Notes: generated by a model from the sequence alone, not told the origin. A stretch of 64,000 bases of DNA from Haloferula sp. BvORR071 (GCF_000739615.1 NZ_BATP01000032.1:1-64000), one strand, 5' to 3'; numbered from the stretch's first letter, positions 28,197-37,892 are shown. Numbers and translations are program-made.

Positions 28197-29720
28197 ATGG
28201 TCTCTCACTCGGAAAACCCATCCGCCGCCCCCGCAGGGGTCCAACGCGTGCTCGTCCTCGGTGGCGGCAGCGCCGGACTGCTCGCCGCGCTCACCCTGAA
28301 GCGCCTGCAACCGAACCTCGAGGTCTCGCTGGTTTACAGCTCGGAGATCGGCGTCATCGGGGTGGGTGAGGGGACCACCGCCGCCTTCCCGGCTCACATC
28401 TTTGACACTCTGGGGATTCCCAAGGAGGAGTTCTATGCGGGTGCCCAGCCGACCTGGAAGCAGGGCCTCCGTTTGCTGTGGGGACCGCGCGAGGATTTCT
28501 TCTACGACTTCGAGTTCCAGTATGACCAGCGCTTCGAGGGGATGCCGAAGGCCAATGGCTTCTATGCCGCGGGCGATTGCCATGACCTCTCTCAGGCCGG
28601 TGCGCTCATGGCGCGCGAGAAGGCCTTCACCACCGGTCCGCTCGGCAAGCCCGTGATCAAGGGCCAGTATGCCTTCCACATCGAGAACCACCGTCTGGTC
28701 TCCTGTTTGGAGGATGTCGCCAAGCGCTATGGCGTCAGCTTGGAAGACGATACCTTGGATCGCGTGGAGACCGCTGATGGCAAGGTGACCGCACTGCACT
28801 TCAAGAGTGGTGCCACCCGCACGGCGGACCTGTATGTGGATGCCTCCGGTTTCCGCGCCGAGTTGATTGGCAAGGCGCTGCAGGAGCCCTTCATCAGCTA
28901 CAAGGGTTCGCTGTTCTGCGACCGCGCGGTGATCGGCGACTGGCAGCGCGAGGATGAGCCGATCCTGCCTTACACCACCGCAGAGACCTACGATCACGGC
29001 TGGTGCTGGCAGATCGAGCACGAGAACTTCATCAACCGCGGCTATGTCTATGCGAGCGAGTTCGTCTCCGATGACGAGGCACGCGCCGAGTTCCTGGCGA
29101 AGAACCCCAAGATCACGGGCGAGACCCGCGTGGTGAATTTCGGCAGCGGCCGCTACGAGCGGAGCTGGGTGGGCAATGTGGTGGCGATCGGCAATGCCTC
29201 CGGCTTTGTCGAGCCGCTGGAAGCGACCGCCTTGGCGCAAGTCGTCTTCGAATGCCGCTGGCTGGCGGAGTCACTGCGCCAGACCGGCTCGAAGCTCGAT
29301 GAGACGATGATCGCGGGCTTCAACCGGGTGACCGCAATTGCCTGGGATGAGATCCGCGACTTCCTCGCTTACCACTACAAGTTCAATACGCGGCTCGACA
29401 CGCCCTTCTGGAAGCACTGCCGGGAGAACACGAGTCTCGGCAACTACGCGGAACTGCACCGCCTCTACACCGAGGTGGGTCCGAACCCGATGCTGCTGGT
29501 CCAAGCCTTGCCCGCACGCCCGAACATTTACGGCGTGGAAGGCTTCCTCGCCATGCTGGTGGGCATGCAGGTGCCACACTACGCGCCGCATTTGTTCTCG
29601 CCGGAAGAGTTCGCCGGCTTCCAGCGCCACCGCGACAAGCTCGCCGCGCAGGCCAAGGCCGGCGTGAGCGTCCGCCAGGCGCTCGATGCGATCCGCCGCC
29701 CGTCCTGGCAATGGACCTGA
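28197..29720 (+). CDS. Flavin-dependent tryptophan-halogenase family protein
   Basis: This 507-aa protein (ATG 28197) has the FAD-binding GGGSAG loop at about residues 22-27, 'GVGEGTT' near 55-61, and Lys88 in 'PTWKQG', the position of the catalytic lysine that carries the chloramine/HOCl in family enzymes. The halogenase signature WxWxIP appears as WCWQIE (269-274), with the final proline replaced. Glu342 in 'GFVEPLEAT' corresponds to the catalytic glutamate of tryptophan halogenases. It is therefore probably catalytically competent, though substrate and regiochemistry cannot be read from sequence. The partner flavin reductase is not in the window. A degenerate paralogue follows after 22 bp, and the two are likely co-transcribed. 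Confidence 0.85.
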   Translation: MVSHSENPSAAPAGVQRVLVLGGGSAGLLAALTLKRLQPNLEVSLVYSSEIGVIGVGEGTTAAFPAHIFDTLGIPKEEFYAGAQPTWKQGLRLLWGPREDFFYDFEFQYDQRFEGMPKANGFYAAGDCHDLSQAGALMAREKAFTTGPLGKPVIKGQYAFHIENHRLVSCLEDVAKRYGVSLEDDTLDRVETADGKVTALHFKSGATRTADLYVDASGFRAELIGKALQEPFISYKGSLFCDRAVIGDWQREDEPILPYTTAETYDHGWCWQIEHENFINRGYVYASEFVSDDEARAEFLAKNPKITGETRVVNFGSGRYERSWVGNVVAIGNASGFVEPLEATALAQVVFECRWLAESLRQTGSKLDETMIAGFNRVTAIAWDEIRDFLAYHYKFNTRLDTPFWKHCRENTSLGNYAELHRLYTEVGPNPMLLVQALPARPNIYGVEGFLAMLVGMQVPHYAPHLFSPEEFAGFQRHRDKLAAQAKAGVSVRQALDAIRRPSWQWT

Positions 29721-29742
29721 ACCCCTTTCCTGCTACAAGCCC

Positions 29743-31251
29743 ATGAAAACCTCTCCCGTCCGTCAGGTCGTCGTCGCCGGCTCCGGCACCGATGCGCTGC
29801 TTACTGCCGCCACCCTCAAGCGCCAGCTTCCCGGCCTGGCGGTCATCCTGGTGAGTGAGCCCGGCGAAAGCGCTCCCGATCCCGCCGGCGAAAGTACGAC
29901 GCCTGCCGTAATTCAGCAGCTCTGCGCCGTGCTCGGCCTGCAGGGCTCGGACCTCCACAACCATGTCCGGCCGGTCTGGACTTTGGGTTACAAGTGTCTC
30001 TGGGGCGAGCGCGGCAGCTTCTACCGTTCCTTCGACCAGACCTTCAGCCAGGGCATTGCCGGCTTTTCCATCGAGCCGGGATTCCTGGCGGCGGAAAGCG
30101 GGATGGACCTCTGCACGGTGCCGATCGCGCTGATGGCGGCGGGCAAGCTCTTCCCCAAGGATGGCGCAAATGCTTTCAAGCCGCTCGAGCACCTCACTGG
30201 CTTCAACTTCCGGATGGAGCTGCTGGATGGCCTGCTGCTGCGGGCCTGCCAGGCACTGGGCGTCACCATCCGGCCGGTCAAGGTGACTTCCTTCGACCGC
30301 AGCGAAAGCAAGCTGGGCTTCGATGACGGCACCGCGATCATCGCGGATCTCTTCGTGGATGCGGGCGGCAGCGCCCGACCGCTGGCCAGGCTGGCGGGCA
30401 ACAGCGACTGGATCTCCTACGCGGATGCCGCGCCCTGCACGCGGGCCGTGACCCTGCGCCGCCGCCGCGGCAGCGAGCCGATCCGTCCCTACACCACCTT
30501 GGAGACTCAGGACTGCGGCTGGCGCTGGCGCACCGAGCACGACGACTCAATCGGTATGGGTCTGGCCTTCCATCCCGACTACATCAGCGAGGATGAGGCG
30601 ATCGCCCAACTGCTCGCCAAGGCCGGCGACGCCACGCTGGGGCCACAGGTGTTGCATTGGAATTCCGGCCGCTTGGGCAAGGCTTGGGACGGGCCGGTGC
30701 TCGCCATCGGCGATGCCGGCGGCTTCCTGCCGCCCATGGCCTCGCTGCGCATGGGCCTGCTAGGGCTGCAGATCAACTGGCTGATGCGCCTGCTAGCGGA
30801 GACCGACGGTCATGTCGGCGAGGCCTGCCAGACCAACTACAACAAGGTGGTGGGCGAGGCCTGGGACGAGTGCCGCGATTTCCACGCGGTGCACTATGAA
30901 TTCAACACCGCTTCCGACTCCGCCTTCTGGCAGATGGCGCGTGCCACCGCAAAGCCGCACTCTTGTGCCGCGCTGGTGGATCTCTACCAGGGCATCGGAC
31001 CGACGAATTTGCTTTCGAACTTCCTGCCCGCGTGGCCTGGGGCTGTTGGCATCGACTCGTGGATTGGCGCTCTTCTCGGCTTGGGCGTGCCCTTCCGGCG
31101 TCATCCGGAGATCCCAGCTGAGGAGAAGAAGGTGTGGCAGTCGATCTGCGATCAGCGCCGCGTGCTCGCCAAGCAAGCGGTAGCACCGGAGCTCTGCATC
31201 GGCGCGGCGCGGCGATCCATGAAGCCGGAGCCGCGGGTGCCGTTTCCGTGA
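29743..31251 (+). CDS. Halogenase-like protein lacking catalytic residues
   Basis: This 502-aa protein is a paralogue of the preceding halogenase over its whole length. Gap-free alignment around the active site puts Thr80 ('PVWTLG') at the catalytic lysine position, and Ala333 ('GFLPPMASL') at the catalytic glutamate position. The FAD loop is GSGTDA rather than GGGSAG, and WxWxI reads WRWRT. The frame is intact and full length, so it looks selected rather than decaying. It may be a substrate-binding or regulatory partner of the active enzyme, or a flavoprotein with another reaction. The family assignment is firm; halogenation by this protein is unlikely. Confidence 0.8.
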   Translation: MKTSPVRQVVVAGSGTDALLTAATLKRQLPGLAVILVSEPGESAPDPAGESTTPAVIQQLCAVLGLQGSDLHNHVRPVWTLGYKCLWGERGSFYRSFDQTFSQGIAGFSIEPGFLAAESGMDLCTVPIALMAAGKLFPKDGANAFKPLEHLTGFNFRMELLDGLLLRACQALGVTIRPVKVTSFDRSESKLGFDDGTAIIADLFVDAGGSARPLARLAGNSDWISYADAAPCTRAVTLRRRRGSEPIRPYTTLETQDCGWRWRTEHDDSIGMGLAFHPDYISEDEAIAQLLAKAGDATLGPQVLHWNSGRLGKAWDGPVLAIGDAGGFLPPMASLRMGLLGLQINWLMRLLAETDGHVGEACQTNYNKVVGEAWDECRDFHAVHYEFNTASDSAFWQMARATAKPHSCAALVDLYQGIGPTNLLSNFLPAWPGAVGIDSWIGALLGLGVPFRRHPEIPAEEKKVWQSICDQRRVLAKQAVAPELCIGAARRSMKPEPRVPFP

Positions 31252-31260
31252 GCGAACGGC

Positions 31261-31521
31261 TTGGCCTACCTCTGGAAATACCTCCCGGATGACTTCTCCT
31301 TCGGGGATTTCTCCGTGACCCGCACTCGGATTCATATTGTGTGCTTCCTGCTGGTCCTGGCGGGAAGTTCGGCCTTCAACGGCTGGCTGATTGCCTCCAC
31401 GGAAGGCCCGGAGGGTGGGCGCAGAGCCCTCATGATCTGGGCGACGGTTGGAAACCTGCTGATCCAGTCGCTGCTCGCGGTCATCATCTACCAGACTTAT
31501 CTCTTCATTCTTTGGATTTAG
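31261..31521 (+). CDS. Small membrane protein downstream of halogenases
   Basis: This 86-aa frame has two hydrophobic segments ('IHIVCFLLVLAGSSAFNGWLIA' and the C-terminal stretch from 'WATVGNLLIQ'), typical of a two-span membrane protein. The start is uncertain: TTG at 31261 is the only early initiator in frame, 9 bp after the halogenase-like stop. Tight spacing and strong third-position GC support coding. I do not recognise the family. Co-transcription with the halogenases suggests a possible envelope anchor or exporter subunit, as inference only. Confidence 0.55.
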   Translation: MAYLWKYLPDDFSFGDFSVTRTRIHIVCFLLVLAGSSAFNGWLIASTEGPEGGRRALMIWATVGNLLIQSLLAVIIYQTYLFILWI

Positions 31522-31615
31522 CCGGGGATGTATTTGGTGTTCCGCTCAGGGCACATGAATAGAGGACCTTCCGCCGGAGTCAGAGAGGACGTAGATTGCC
31601 TGAAGCCCGGAAGGA

Positions 31616-31996
31616 ATGGAGATCAATCCGAGGGAAATGGACGAGCCCTATCGTCCTGAGCATCGTGGGCCTGCGGTTACGGCCCGGCGTTGGTTTGTCT
31701 ACATGCCGATGGTGGTCCCGGGAATCGCCGCGGCGGGGCTGTACTGGGGCTTCAACGGTGGTTTTCCGCCACTACCGCTTTCCGCCACGGTCTCCGCGAT
31801 CGTGTTCCTGGTGGTCTTTTTCCTGCTCTTTGTCTTCTGTTGCCTCTTCGTCGGTTGGGTGGCGAGTTGCGACTCGGATCCGGCTTGGCGCAAGCAACAC
31901 TGGAGCGATGCGGCGATGATAGCGGGGATCCTGCAGCTGGTGATCACCCCGGTCGTGGCGGGGCTGCTGATCGCTTTCTTCCTGCCGAAGCCTTGA
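31616..31996 (+). CDS. Hypothetical membrane protein, three predicted spans
   Basis: This 126-aa protein begins MEINPREMDEPY, with hydrophobic segments at about residues 25-50, 55-85 and 100-122 separated by a charged loop ('CDSDPAWRKQHWSD'). No known domain is evident. It follows the other small membrane gene by 94 bp and precedes alanine racemase by 40 bp on the same strand. The ATG is preceded by AAGG, a usable ribosome binding site. Confidence 0.6.
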   Translation: MEINPREMDEPYRPEHRGPAVTARRWFVYMPMVVPGIAAAGLYWGFNGGFPPLPLSATVSAIVFLVVFFLLFVFCCLFVGWVASCDSDPAWRKQHWSDAAMIAGILQLVITPVVAGLLIAFFLPKP

Positions 31997-32036
31997 AGGG
32001 CTTGCCCGCGGCGGGGGGCAGGAGTTTGCTCGCGGC

Positions 32037-33134
32037 GTGAATCCGCCGCCTTCACCGCCCCGCGCTTGGGCGGAGATCGATTTATCCGCACTCCGTGAAA
32101 ACCTGCACACGGCCCGTGAGTCCGCTGGCTGCGCGGTGATGGCCGTGGTGAAGGCCGGTGCCTACGGCCACGGTTTGGAAGAGATCGCCCGCGCACTGGC
32201 GGAGGAAGAGGTAGTCTTCTTCGGCGTCGCGAATGTCGGCGAGGCGCGGCGCATCGCGGAGGCGGGCGTGACCACGCGGATTTATCTGCTGGGGGCCACT
32301 TGGGCGGAAGAGCGGCAGGAGATTGTCGCCCGCGGCTGGACGCCGTGCATCTCGTCGCTGGATGAAGCGCGGCATTTCAACAGTCTCGCCTTCATGCACA
32401 AGTCCCGCCTGAAGGTGCACATCTCGGTGGATACCGGAATGGGCCGCGGCGGCTTCGTCGCGGAGGGTTTGCCGGCGATCCTCAATGAGATAGAAGGCCT
32501 CCCGAATCTGGAGATCGAGGGTATCGGCTCGCACTTGTCCTCCGCCGACGAGGACGAAGAGTTCACGCTTGGACAAATCGCGAAGTTCGCGGAGATCCTG
32601 CAATCGCTCGGTGGCGCGGAGCGCTTCGCGTGGCGGCATCTTTCTAACAGTGCAGGGCTATTGGGATACGGTCGGGAGCACTGCAACCTGGCGCGGCCGG
32701 GCCTGATGCTCTACGGCGTCTCGCCGCTGGCGACGCATCCGGCGCAGCTCAAGAACGTGATGAGCCTGAAGTCGCGGGTGACCTTGGTCCGTGATTTGCC
32801 GGCGGGTCATGCGGTTTCATACGGGCGGACCTTTGTCACGGCCAAGCCCACACGGGTGGCCACGATCGGGATCGGCTATGGTGATGGCTATCCGCGGCAT
32901 GTCTCCGGGCATGGGGCGGAGGCCTTTATCCGCGGTCGCCGCTTCCCCTTGTTGGGGCGGGTCACGATGGACCAGTTGATGGTCGATGTGACGGACAGTG
33001 AGGTGGCCGAGGGCGACGAGGTTGAGATGTTCGGCCCGAATATCCGGGTGGATGAGGTCGCGGCCAAGGCGGACACCATCGCGTGGGAGATTCTCACCGG
33101 CATCACGCCGCGGGTGGTGCGAGTGTACGTGTGA
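32037..33134 (+). CDS. alr: Alanine racemase
   Basis: This 365-aa PLP enzyme converts L-alanine to D-alanine for peptidoglycan. Lys39 in 'VVKAGAYGHG' is the PLP lysine (the family usually reads VKANAYGHG, so Gly replaces Asn). The catalytic tyrosine is in 'GIGYGDGYPR' near residue 281. The TIM barrel then C-terminal beta domain order and the length fit the family. Translation appears to start with GTG. The gene follows small membrane genes on the same strand and ends about 116 bp before the convergent autotransporter-repeat gene. Confidence 0.93.
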   Translation: MNPPPSPPRAWAEIDLSALRENLHTARESAGCAVMAVVKAGAYGHGLEEIARALAEEEVVFFGVANVGEARRIAEAGVTTRIYLLGATWAEERQEIVARGWTPCISSLDEARHFNSLAFMHKSRLKVHISVDTGMGRGGFVAEGLPAILNEIEGLPNLEIEGIGSHLSSADEDEEFTLGQIAKFAEILQSLGGAERFAWRHLSNSAGLLGYGREHCNLARPGLMLYGVSPLATHPAQLKNVMSLKSRVTLVRDLPAGHAVSYGRTFVTAKPTRVATIGIGYGDGYPRHVSGHGAEAFIRGRRFPLLGRVTMDQLMVDVTDSEVAEGDEVEMFGPNIRVDEVAAKADTIAWEILTGITPRVVRVYV

Positions 33135-33176
33135 GTTGCTTCGGGGAGAGAGCGGCTTTCAAAACCACTCTCCTGA

Positions 33177-33213
33177 CAAAGAAAAACCCCGGGCACTCTG
33201 GGAGCGCCCGGGG
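33177..33213 (-). terminator. Intrinsic terminator for the LamG/autotransporter-repeat gene
   Basis: CCCCGGGC (33187-33194) pairs with GCCCGGGG (33206-33213) around an 11-base loop, and TTTTTCTTTG follows on the minus strand. It sits about 38 bp beyond the minus-strand stop codon. The strong stem may also limit read-through from alr on the plus strand. Confidence 0.8.
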
Positions 33214-33250
33214 CTTGAATGGTATTAGCGGGATCCGCGGGTGAGCTTAC

Positions 33251-36200
33251 TCAAGGAGTAACGTTCACGCGCAAGAAGCCCTTCGAAGGCAGGCCGTTCG
33301 AGCCGTTCAGGCTGAAAGTGCGATACTCGTATCCGGCGGGTGCGACCGGCAGGCCGGTGGTCACCGGAGTCGGAACCACGCTCACCGGATCGTTGAAGCC
33401 GTTGAGCAGCAGGCTGCCTTGGATGGTGTAGGTGTAACCGTTCTGGGTCGCCGTCGTCGGGGTGCCGGTGAAGGCCGGGGTGCCTTGCAGCACCGCGATC
33501 GTCAGCAGGCTCTCGCGATTGGTGTCGCCATCCACATCGCTGTCAGCAGCGAGCGGATAGACGCGCGCATTCGCAGCACCGTTGTTCGGCGTGCCACCGA
33601 GCGCGTATTCGACCGAGTTCGATTGGCCATCGCCATCCGGATCGGCGGTGGGGCCGACGATGTTCTGATCAGTGACACCGGGGAAGAAGCCGGCGATCCA
33701 GTTCTGGAACGGCGTGCCCACCGCGGTGATCTCGATGCTGGTGGGATTGTATTTCACCGTGGTGCCAGCCGGGACCGAGGCGAAGGTGCCGATGCGGTTG
33801 TTGAAGGTGGCAATCGTGTAAGGCAACTGAGTGGCCACCCCGGTCAGATTCACGACCAAGGAGACACCCGTGAGGTTCAGAGTACCTGCCGTCAACGTAT
33901 CGTTGGGGGGTGTCTGGGCATCATTAATGTCAATGACCAGGCTGGAGCCTGGATTCATCGTCAGGCCGCCAATCGCCGCCAGCTGACCGGTGGTCTGGCC
34001 CGCTTCGACGCGGCCCGGATTGATCGCACCGCTTACAGTGAGATTACCGCCAATGGTGCCGTTGCCGCCGATGGTGGCACCAGTGGCCACTGTCACGTTG
34101 CCTGTTGCGAGCGAAAGGTCGCCGTTCACAGCCAGCGTGCCTTGGTTCACCAGGGTCGGGCCGGTGTAGAAGCTAGCCGAGTTGAGCGACAAGCTGCCTG
34201 CACCGGTCTTGGTGAGCGAGCCCGCGGTATTCGCCGCGAGGGTCGGTGCCACGGTGGACAAGTTCGAACCCGCACCGCCGCCGATGATGTTCAGCGTCGG
34301 AGCCGAAGTGTAATCGACGCCCGGATTGGTCACGGTGATGCTGGTGACGGCACCGCCGGAGATATTGGCGATCGCCGTGGCACCGGTGCCGCCGCCGCCG
34401 GTAAGCTCGATGTACGGCGGAGCGAGGTAGCCGAAGCCACCATTGAGGACCGGGATGGTGGCCACACCGCTGCCGGTGGGATCGTCGAAGGTCTGAGTGC
34501 TGCCGATGGCGAAGCCATTCGTGTCGATGATCGCGCCTTCCGAGTAGATGTAAGCGCGGTCGACGTTGTTCATGAACTCCGCCTGGTCTCCCCGTGCGCG
34601 GAGCGTGCCGCCGTGGAAGTTGAACACGCCTTGAGCATCGGCAGTGGTGCCTCCCTGATTGATGAGCTGCGTGCTCAGGACGCCGCCCGTCATCAAGTTG
34701 ACGATGCCATTACCGATCCCTTCGTTGGTGGACCCCACCAGCAGACCGCCGGTCAAGTTGACCGTGCCGCCATTGCGGATGTTCAGGTTGGCGTTGCCGC
34801 TTTCACCGACGATCAGGCGGATGCCGCCGCCTTGGGTCTGATTCACCACACCACCGGCGCGGACATCGAGAAGACCACGGCTTCTGGAGATAGTGCCGTC
34901 CACGTAGCGGGCAATCACCGGGAAGCCCCCGTTGAAGTTGGCGGTGGCGTTCTCCACTTCCATGACGCCGGTACCGAAGGCACCGATCTGGAAGTTGCCG
35001 CTGCTGTTCAGCACGCCGCCGGTCATCCGGAGCGCGCCCCATGCGCCGGCGCCTCCGGCATTCGCACCGCCGATGCGGCTGTCGGAGCCACCCGCGCGAT
35101 CGACCAAAGTGCCGCCGGTCTGGACGATGACGCCCGAGGTGCCGACACTCTTGCCGGCGAAGATGGCAGTGCCATCCACGGTGCCATTGCTCAGGAGCAG
35201 GTTGCTGAAGCCAGCCTGCACGTCGCCGACGTTGAAGTCGCCGGTGACCCAGGAAGTGTTGGCCTGATCCATGACCAGGCTGCCTTCGATGGCAGTGAAG
35301 AAGCCATTGTTCACCGTGCCGTGGTTGATCACCGTGGAGACGGTGCTCACATTGATCTGGCCGCTCGTGGTGATGGTGCCGGTGGTCGTCACCGGGCCGG
35401 TGCCGATGAAGCGGGTAAGGCCAGGGCCGGTGATATTCGCGGCCACCGTGCTAGCGTTGGAGCGATTGAAGACCAAGGTGCCCTCATCCGTCATGGTCAC
35501 AGTGCCAGTGCCAAGGCTGCCCGTGGTGCCGCCAATGCCGATGCTGAGGACACCGCCGCTGAGGGCGATATTACCCGCATAGGCGGAGTTGTCACCGGTC
35601 AGGTTGATCGCACCGAAGCCGCCCTTCGCGAGGTTGCCCGCGCCGGAGATGGTTCCGGAGAGGGTCAACGCGTTGGCCGAGTTGGTGTTGGCAAGCTCGG
35701 TATTGGAGACCAAGGCGAGCGGCGCGGAGATCTCATTCGCGGCGCTGTTGGACGATTGATTGAGCGAGGCCGAGAAGCCGGTGCCTGCATTCATCTCCAG
35801 CACACCACCGGTGCCGGCAGTGACCGTGAACTTGTTGGAACCATCGGTGTCGCCCAAGGTCAGCGCACCTACGGTGATCGTAGTATTGAGCGGGACCGTC
35901 TGATCGCCGGTGATGTTGCTGACGAGGTTGGCGAAGACGCCGGTGGCATCCGGGAAGCTGGTGCCGGGATCCCAGTTGTCCTGGCCACCCGCGTTGTTGA
36001 AGGCGAAGGTGCCGCCTGCGGTGGGGACCCAAGTGAAGGAGTCCGCCGTGCCAGCGAGATTCAGCGAGTCGGGGCCTGCCACGGTGTTGCCGCGGATCTG
36101 GCTTTCGGTGAGCGTGTAGTTGTAGACGCGGAACTCATTGATGGTGCCTTGCCAGCCGTTGTCGGAACCATACTCGGAACGGCCGAGCCAGTTGTTGACG

Positions 36201-37564
36201 TCCTCGATGCTGCTCGGGCCCTGCGTTTCCGGCAGGGTCTCCATTAGGTAGCCGTTGCGGTAGATGCGCCACTCCTTAAAGTCGGGATCGAAGACCACGA
36301 CGTGGTGGAGCTGGGTGTTGAGCACCGTGGCACCTTCCGAGATGCGCACGGCAGCGCCGTTGCTCATCGTGCCGCCGAGGCGTTCAAGGCGGTAGTCGGG
36401 ATTCACATCGGAGTTCGCGAAGACGGAGATGTCCTCAGCACCGTTGAACCCGGGAGTGTTCCCCGCGGTATTCACTTCCCCGATGGTGGAGTTACTGAAG
36501 CTCATCAGGCGGCTCCAGGCTTGTGTCCCAGTCTGGGTGGAGAAGATCTCGATGCTGACGCGCTGGTTCTTCGAGATCAGGCCGTTTGGCAAGTCCACGT
36601 AGGCGGGCAGCGTGGCGGCGGCCCCGCCAGGCAGGGTGATGCCAGTACCGGTGAAGGTGGCACCGTTGCCTTTGATCACGCCAGTCAGGCCACCGAGGCT
36701 GTCTTTTACGACCGAACCTTCCGGAGCCGCACCAGCAGCCTCGCTGAAGGACCAGCGGTGGATCGGCGGGCGCGGCAGGGTGGAGGCGACGACACCGGGA
36801 TGGGCGCCGACTTCCAGGTTGTAGTTGTTGAGCACCTGCGCGTCCGTCAATGCGCCGCTGTGGATGCGGACCTTGCTGATCGCTCCGGAGAACTGGAAGA
36901 AGCGGCCGGCGTCGTCGCCGTTGTTATTGCGCTCGGTGCCGATCCAGATCGGGAATCCGTCTTTGGCGTCCAAGCTGGCGGCTTCGGAAGCATTGAGTAC
37001 GCCGTCCACGTAGATGCGCTGGGTCGTGCCGTCATAGGTCACCACGATATGGTGCCACTGGCCGGCGGCGGGAGCTCCACCCGCAAAGCCCATATCGGGC
37101 GGACCCCAACGGGCAGCCGCACCGAAGTCGGGATTGGTGGCATAGCGGAAGCCGGCAAAAGTGCCGTTCGGACCTTCGCGACGGCTCCAGGAGAGCACCG
37201 CTTCTTCCGGGCGGATCTGGCCTTGGAAGGCCCAGTATTCCACCGAGTGCGTTGCATTCGCGCCGTGCAGGGCGGCAGTGGTGTTCGGGCCTTGGAGATA
37301 GTCACCATCGCCATCCAGCACGAGGGCGAGCTTGCCGCCGATGGTCTCGAGTTGGGGCGTGCCAGTGGCCTGCTTGGCAAAGCTGCCCTGAATCCCGGTC
37401 AAGGAGTGCTGGGGCCAAATGCCATCAGTCGTGTTGTAGTCCGCTGCGTCGAGGTCAATGAGCAGCGAGCCAGCTACGTCGATTGCGGAAGCACAGGTGC
37501 TCAGGCAGCCGACCATGAAGGCGGCGCGCACGAGCGCACCGCGAACGGTATTTCTGGATCTCAT
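33251..37564 (-). CDS. Large exported LamG and autotransporter-repeat protein
   Basis: This 1437-aa protein has a signal peptide (MRSRNTVRGALVRAAFMVGCLSTCASA). Two LamG/concanavalin-like domains follow (about residues 30-255 and 270-495), recognised by 'GQWHHIVVTYDGTTQRIYVDG' and 'INEFRVYNYTLTESQIRGN'. Residues about 540-1270 form a Gly/Thr/Asn-rich beta-helix with autotransporter-associated units such as 'GAGNLAKGGFGAINLTGDNSAY' and 'GSLTKTGAGSLSLN'. The last 160 residues, with 'WIAGFFPG', 'DPDGDGQSNSVEYALGG' and a final beta domain, are a Verrucomicrobia-typical secreted C-terminus. A classic autotransporter barrel is absent, so export beyond the inner membrane uses another route. It is probably a surface adhesin or glycan-binding protein. 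Confidence 0.85.
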   Translation of the reverse strand: MRSRNTVRGALVRAAFMVGCLSTCASAIDVAGSLLIDLDAADYNTTDGIWPQHSLTGIQGSFAKQATGTPQLETIGGKLALVLDGDGDYLQGPNTTAALHGANATHSVEYWAFQGQIRPEEAVLSWSRREGPNGTFAGFRYATNPDFGAAARWGPPDMGFAGGAPAAGQWHHIVVTYDGTTQRIYVDGVLNASEAASLDAKDGFPIWIGTERNNNGDDAGRFFQFSGAISKVRIHSGALTDAQVLNNYNLEVGAHPGVVASTLPRPPIHRWSFSEAAGAAPEGSVVKDSLGGLTGVIKGNGATFTGTGITLPGGAAATLPAYVDLPNGLISKNQRVSIEIFSTQTGTQAWSRLMSFSNSTIGEVNTAGNTPGFNGAEDISVFANSDVNPDYRLERLGGTMSNGAAVRISEGATVLNTQLHHVVVFDPDFKEWRIYRNGYLMETLPETQGPSSIEDVNNWLGRSEYGSDNGWQGTINEFRVYNYTLTESQIRGNTVAGPDSLNLAGTADSFTWVPTAGGTFAFNNAGGQDNWDPGTSFPDATGVFANLVSNITGDQTVPLNTTITVGALTLGDTDGSNKFTVTAGTGGVLEMNAGTGFSASLNQSSNSAANEISAPLALVSNTELANTNSANALTLSGTISGAGNLAKGGFGAINLTGDNSAYAGNIALSGGVLSIGIGGTTGSLGTGTVTMTDEGTLVFNRSNASTVAANITGPGLTRFIGTGPVTTTGTITTSGQINVSTVSTVINHGTVNNGFFTAIEGSLVMDQANTSWVTGDFNVGDVQAGFSNLLLSNGTVDGTAIFAGKSVGTSGVIVQTGGTLVDRAGGSDSRIGGANAGGAGAWGALRMTGGVLNSSGNFQIGAFGTGVMEVENATANFNGGFPVIARYVDGTISRSRGLLDVRAGGVVNQTQGGGIRLIVGESGNANLNIRNGGTVNLTGGLLVGSTNEGIGNGIVNLMTGGVLSTQLINQGGTTADAQGVFNFHGGTLRARGDQAEFMNNVDRAYIYSEGAIIDTNGFAIGSTQTFDDPTGSGVATIPVLNGGFGYLAPPYIELTGGGGTGATAIANISGGAVTSITVTNPGVDYTSAPTLNIIGGGAGSNLSTVAPTLAANTAGSLTKTGAGSLSLNSASFYTGPTLVNQGTLAVNGDLSLATGNVTVATGATIGGNGTIGGNLTVSGAINPGRVEAGQTTGQLAAIGGLTMNPGSSLVIDINDAQTPPNDTLTAGTLNLTGVSLVVNLTGVATQLPYTIATFNNRIGTFASVPAGTTVKYNPTSIEITAVGTPFQNWIAGFFPGVTDQNIVGPTADPDGDGQSNSVEYALGGTPNNGAANARVYPLAADSDVDGDTNRESLLTIAVLQGTPAFTGTPTTATQNGYTYTIQGSLLLNGFNDPVSVVPTPVTTGLPVAPAGYEYRTFSLNGSNGLPSKGFLRVNVTP

Positions 37565-37892
37565 GGGTTCGTCAGGTTCGTCACCGGGGCTCTATCCAAG
37601 ACTCCGCACGGGTTCCAATTGGTCGCGGGGCCTGAAGATATGGGTCGCTCCGGGGGTAACGGGCGGGACGCTAGGAGCGGCCGGTTCAAACGCAATTTAT
37701 ATTTCAAAACCGCGATGGGTATGACGGGAATATTTTCCAAACCTTCGGAAAGTCCACTGCTTCAAACAGTTCGACACATCAATTGCGTGATATCACTAGG
37801 TGAAGAGCGGCGACGAGCGCATCATTTTCGCACACGAATGCGCCCGAATCTCCTTGGCACGGCAAGGCGGGCGGCCCTAAAACCGCCGCGCC
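37565..37892. other. Intergenic region upstream of the large surface protein
   Basis: These 328 bp hold the presumed promoter of the minus-strand surface-protein gene. They are richer in A and T than the flanks between about 37680 and 37830. No confident -35/-10 pair or RNA gene is identified. A short inverted repeat GGCGG...CCGCC (about 37870-37886) precedes the small plus-strand frame. Confidence 0.3.

Noticed and set aside
33419-36247. Long plus-strand frame of about 940 codons opposite the LamG/autotransporter gene
   Set aside because: It mirrors a repetitive GC-rich gene on the other strand, and its Arg/Ala/Gly-heavy product has no domain pattern, whereas the minus strand has a signal peptide, LamG domains and a family C-terminus.
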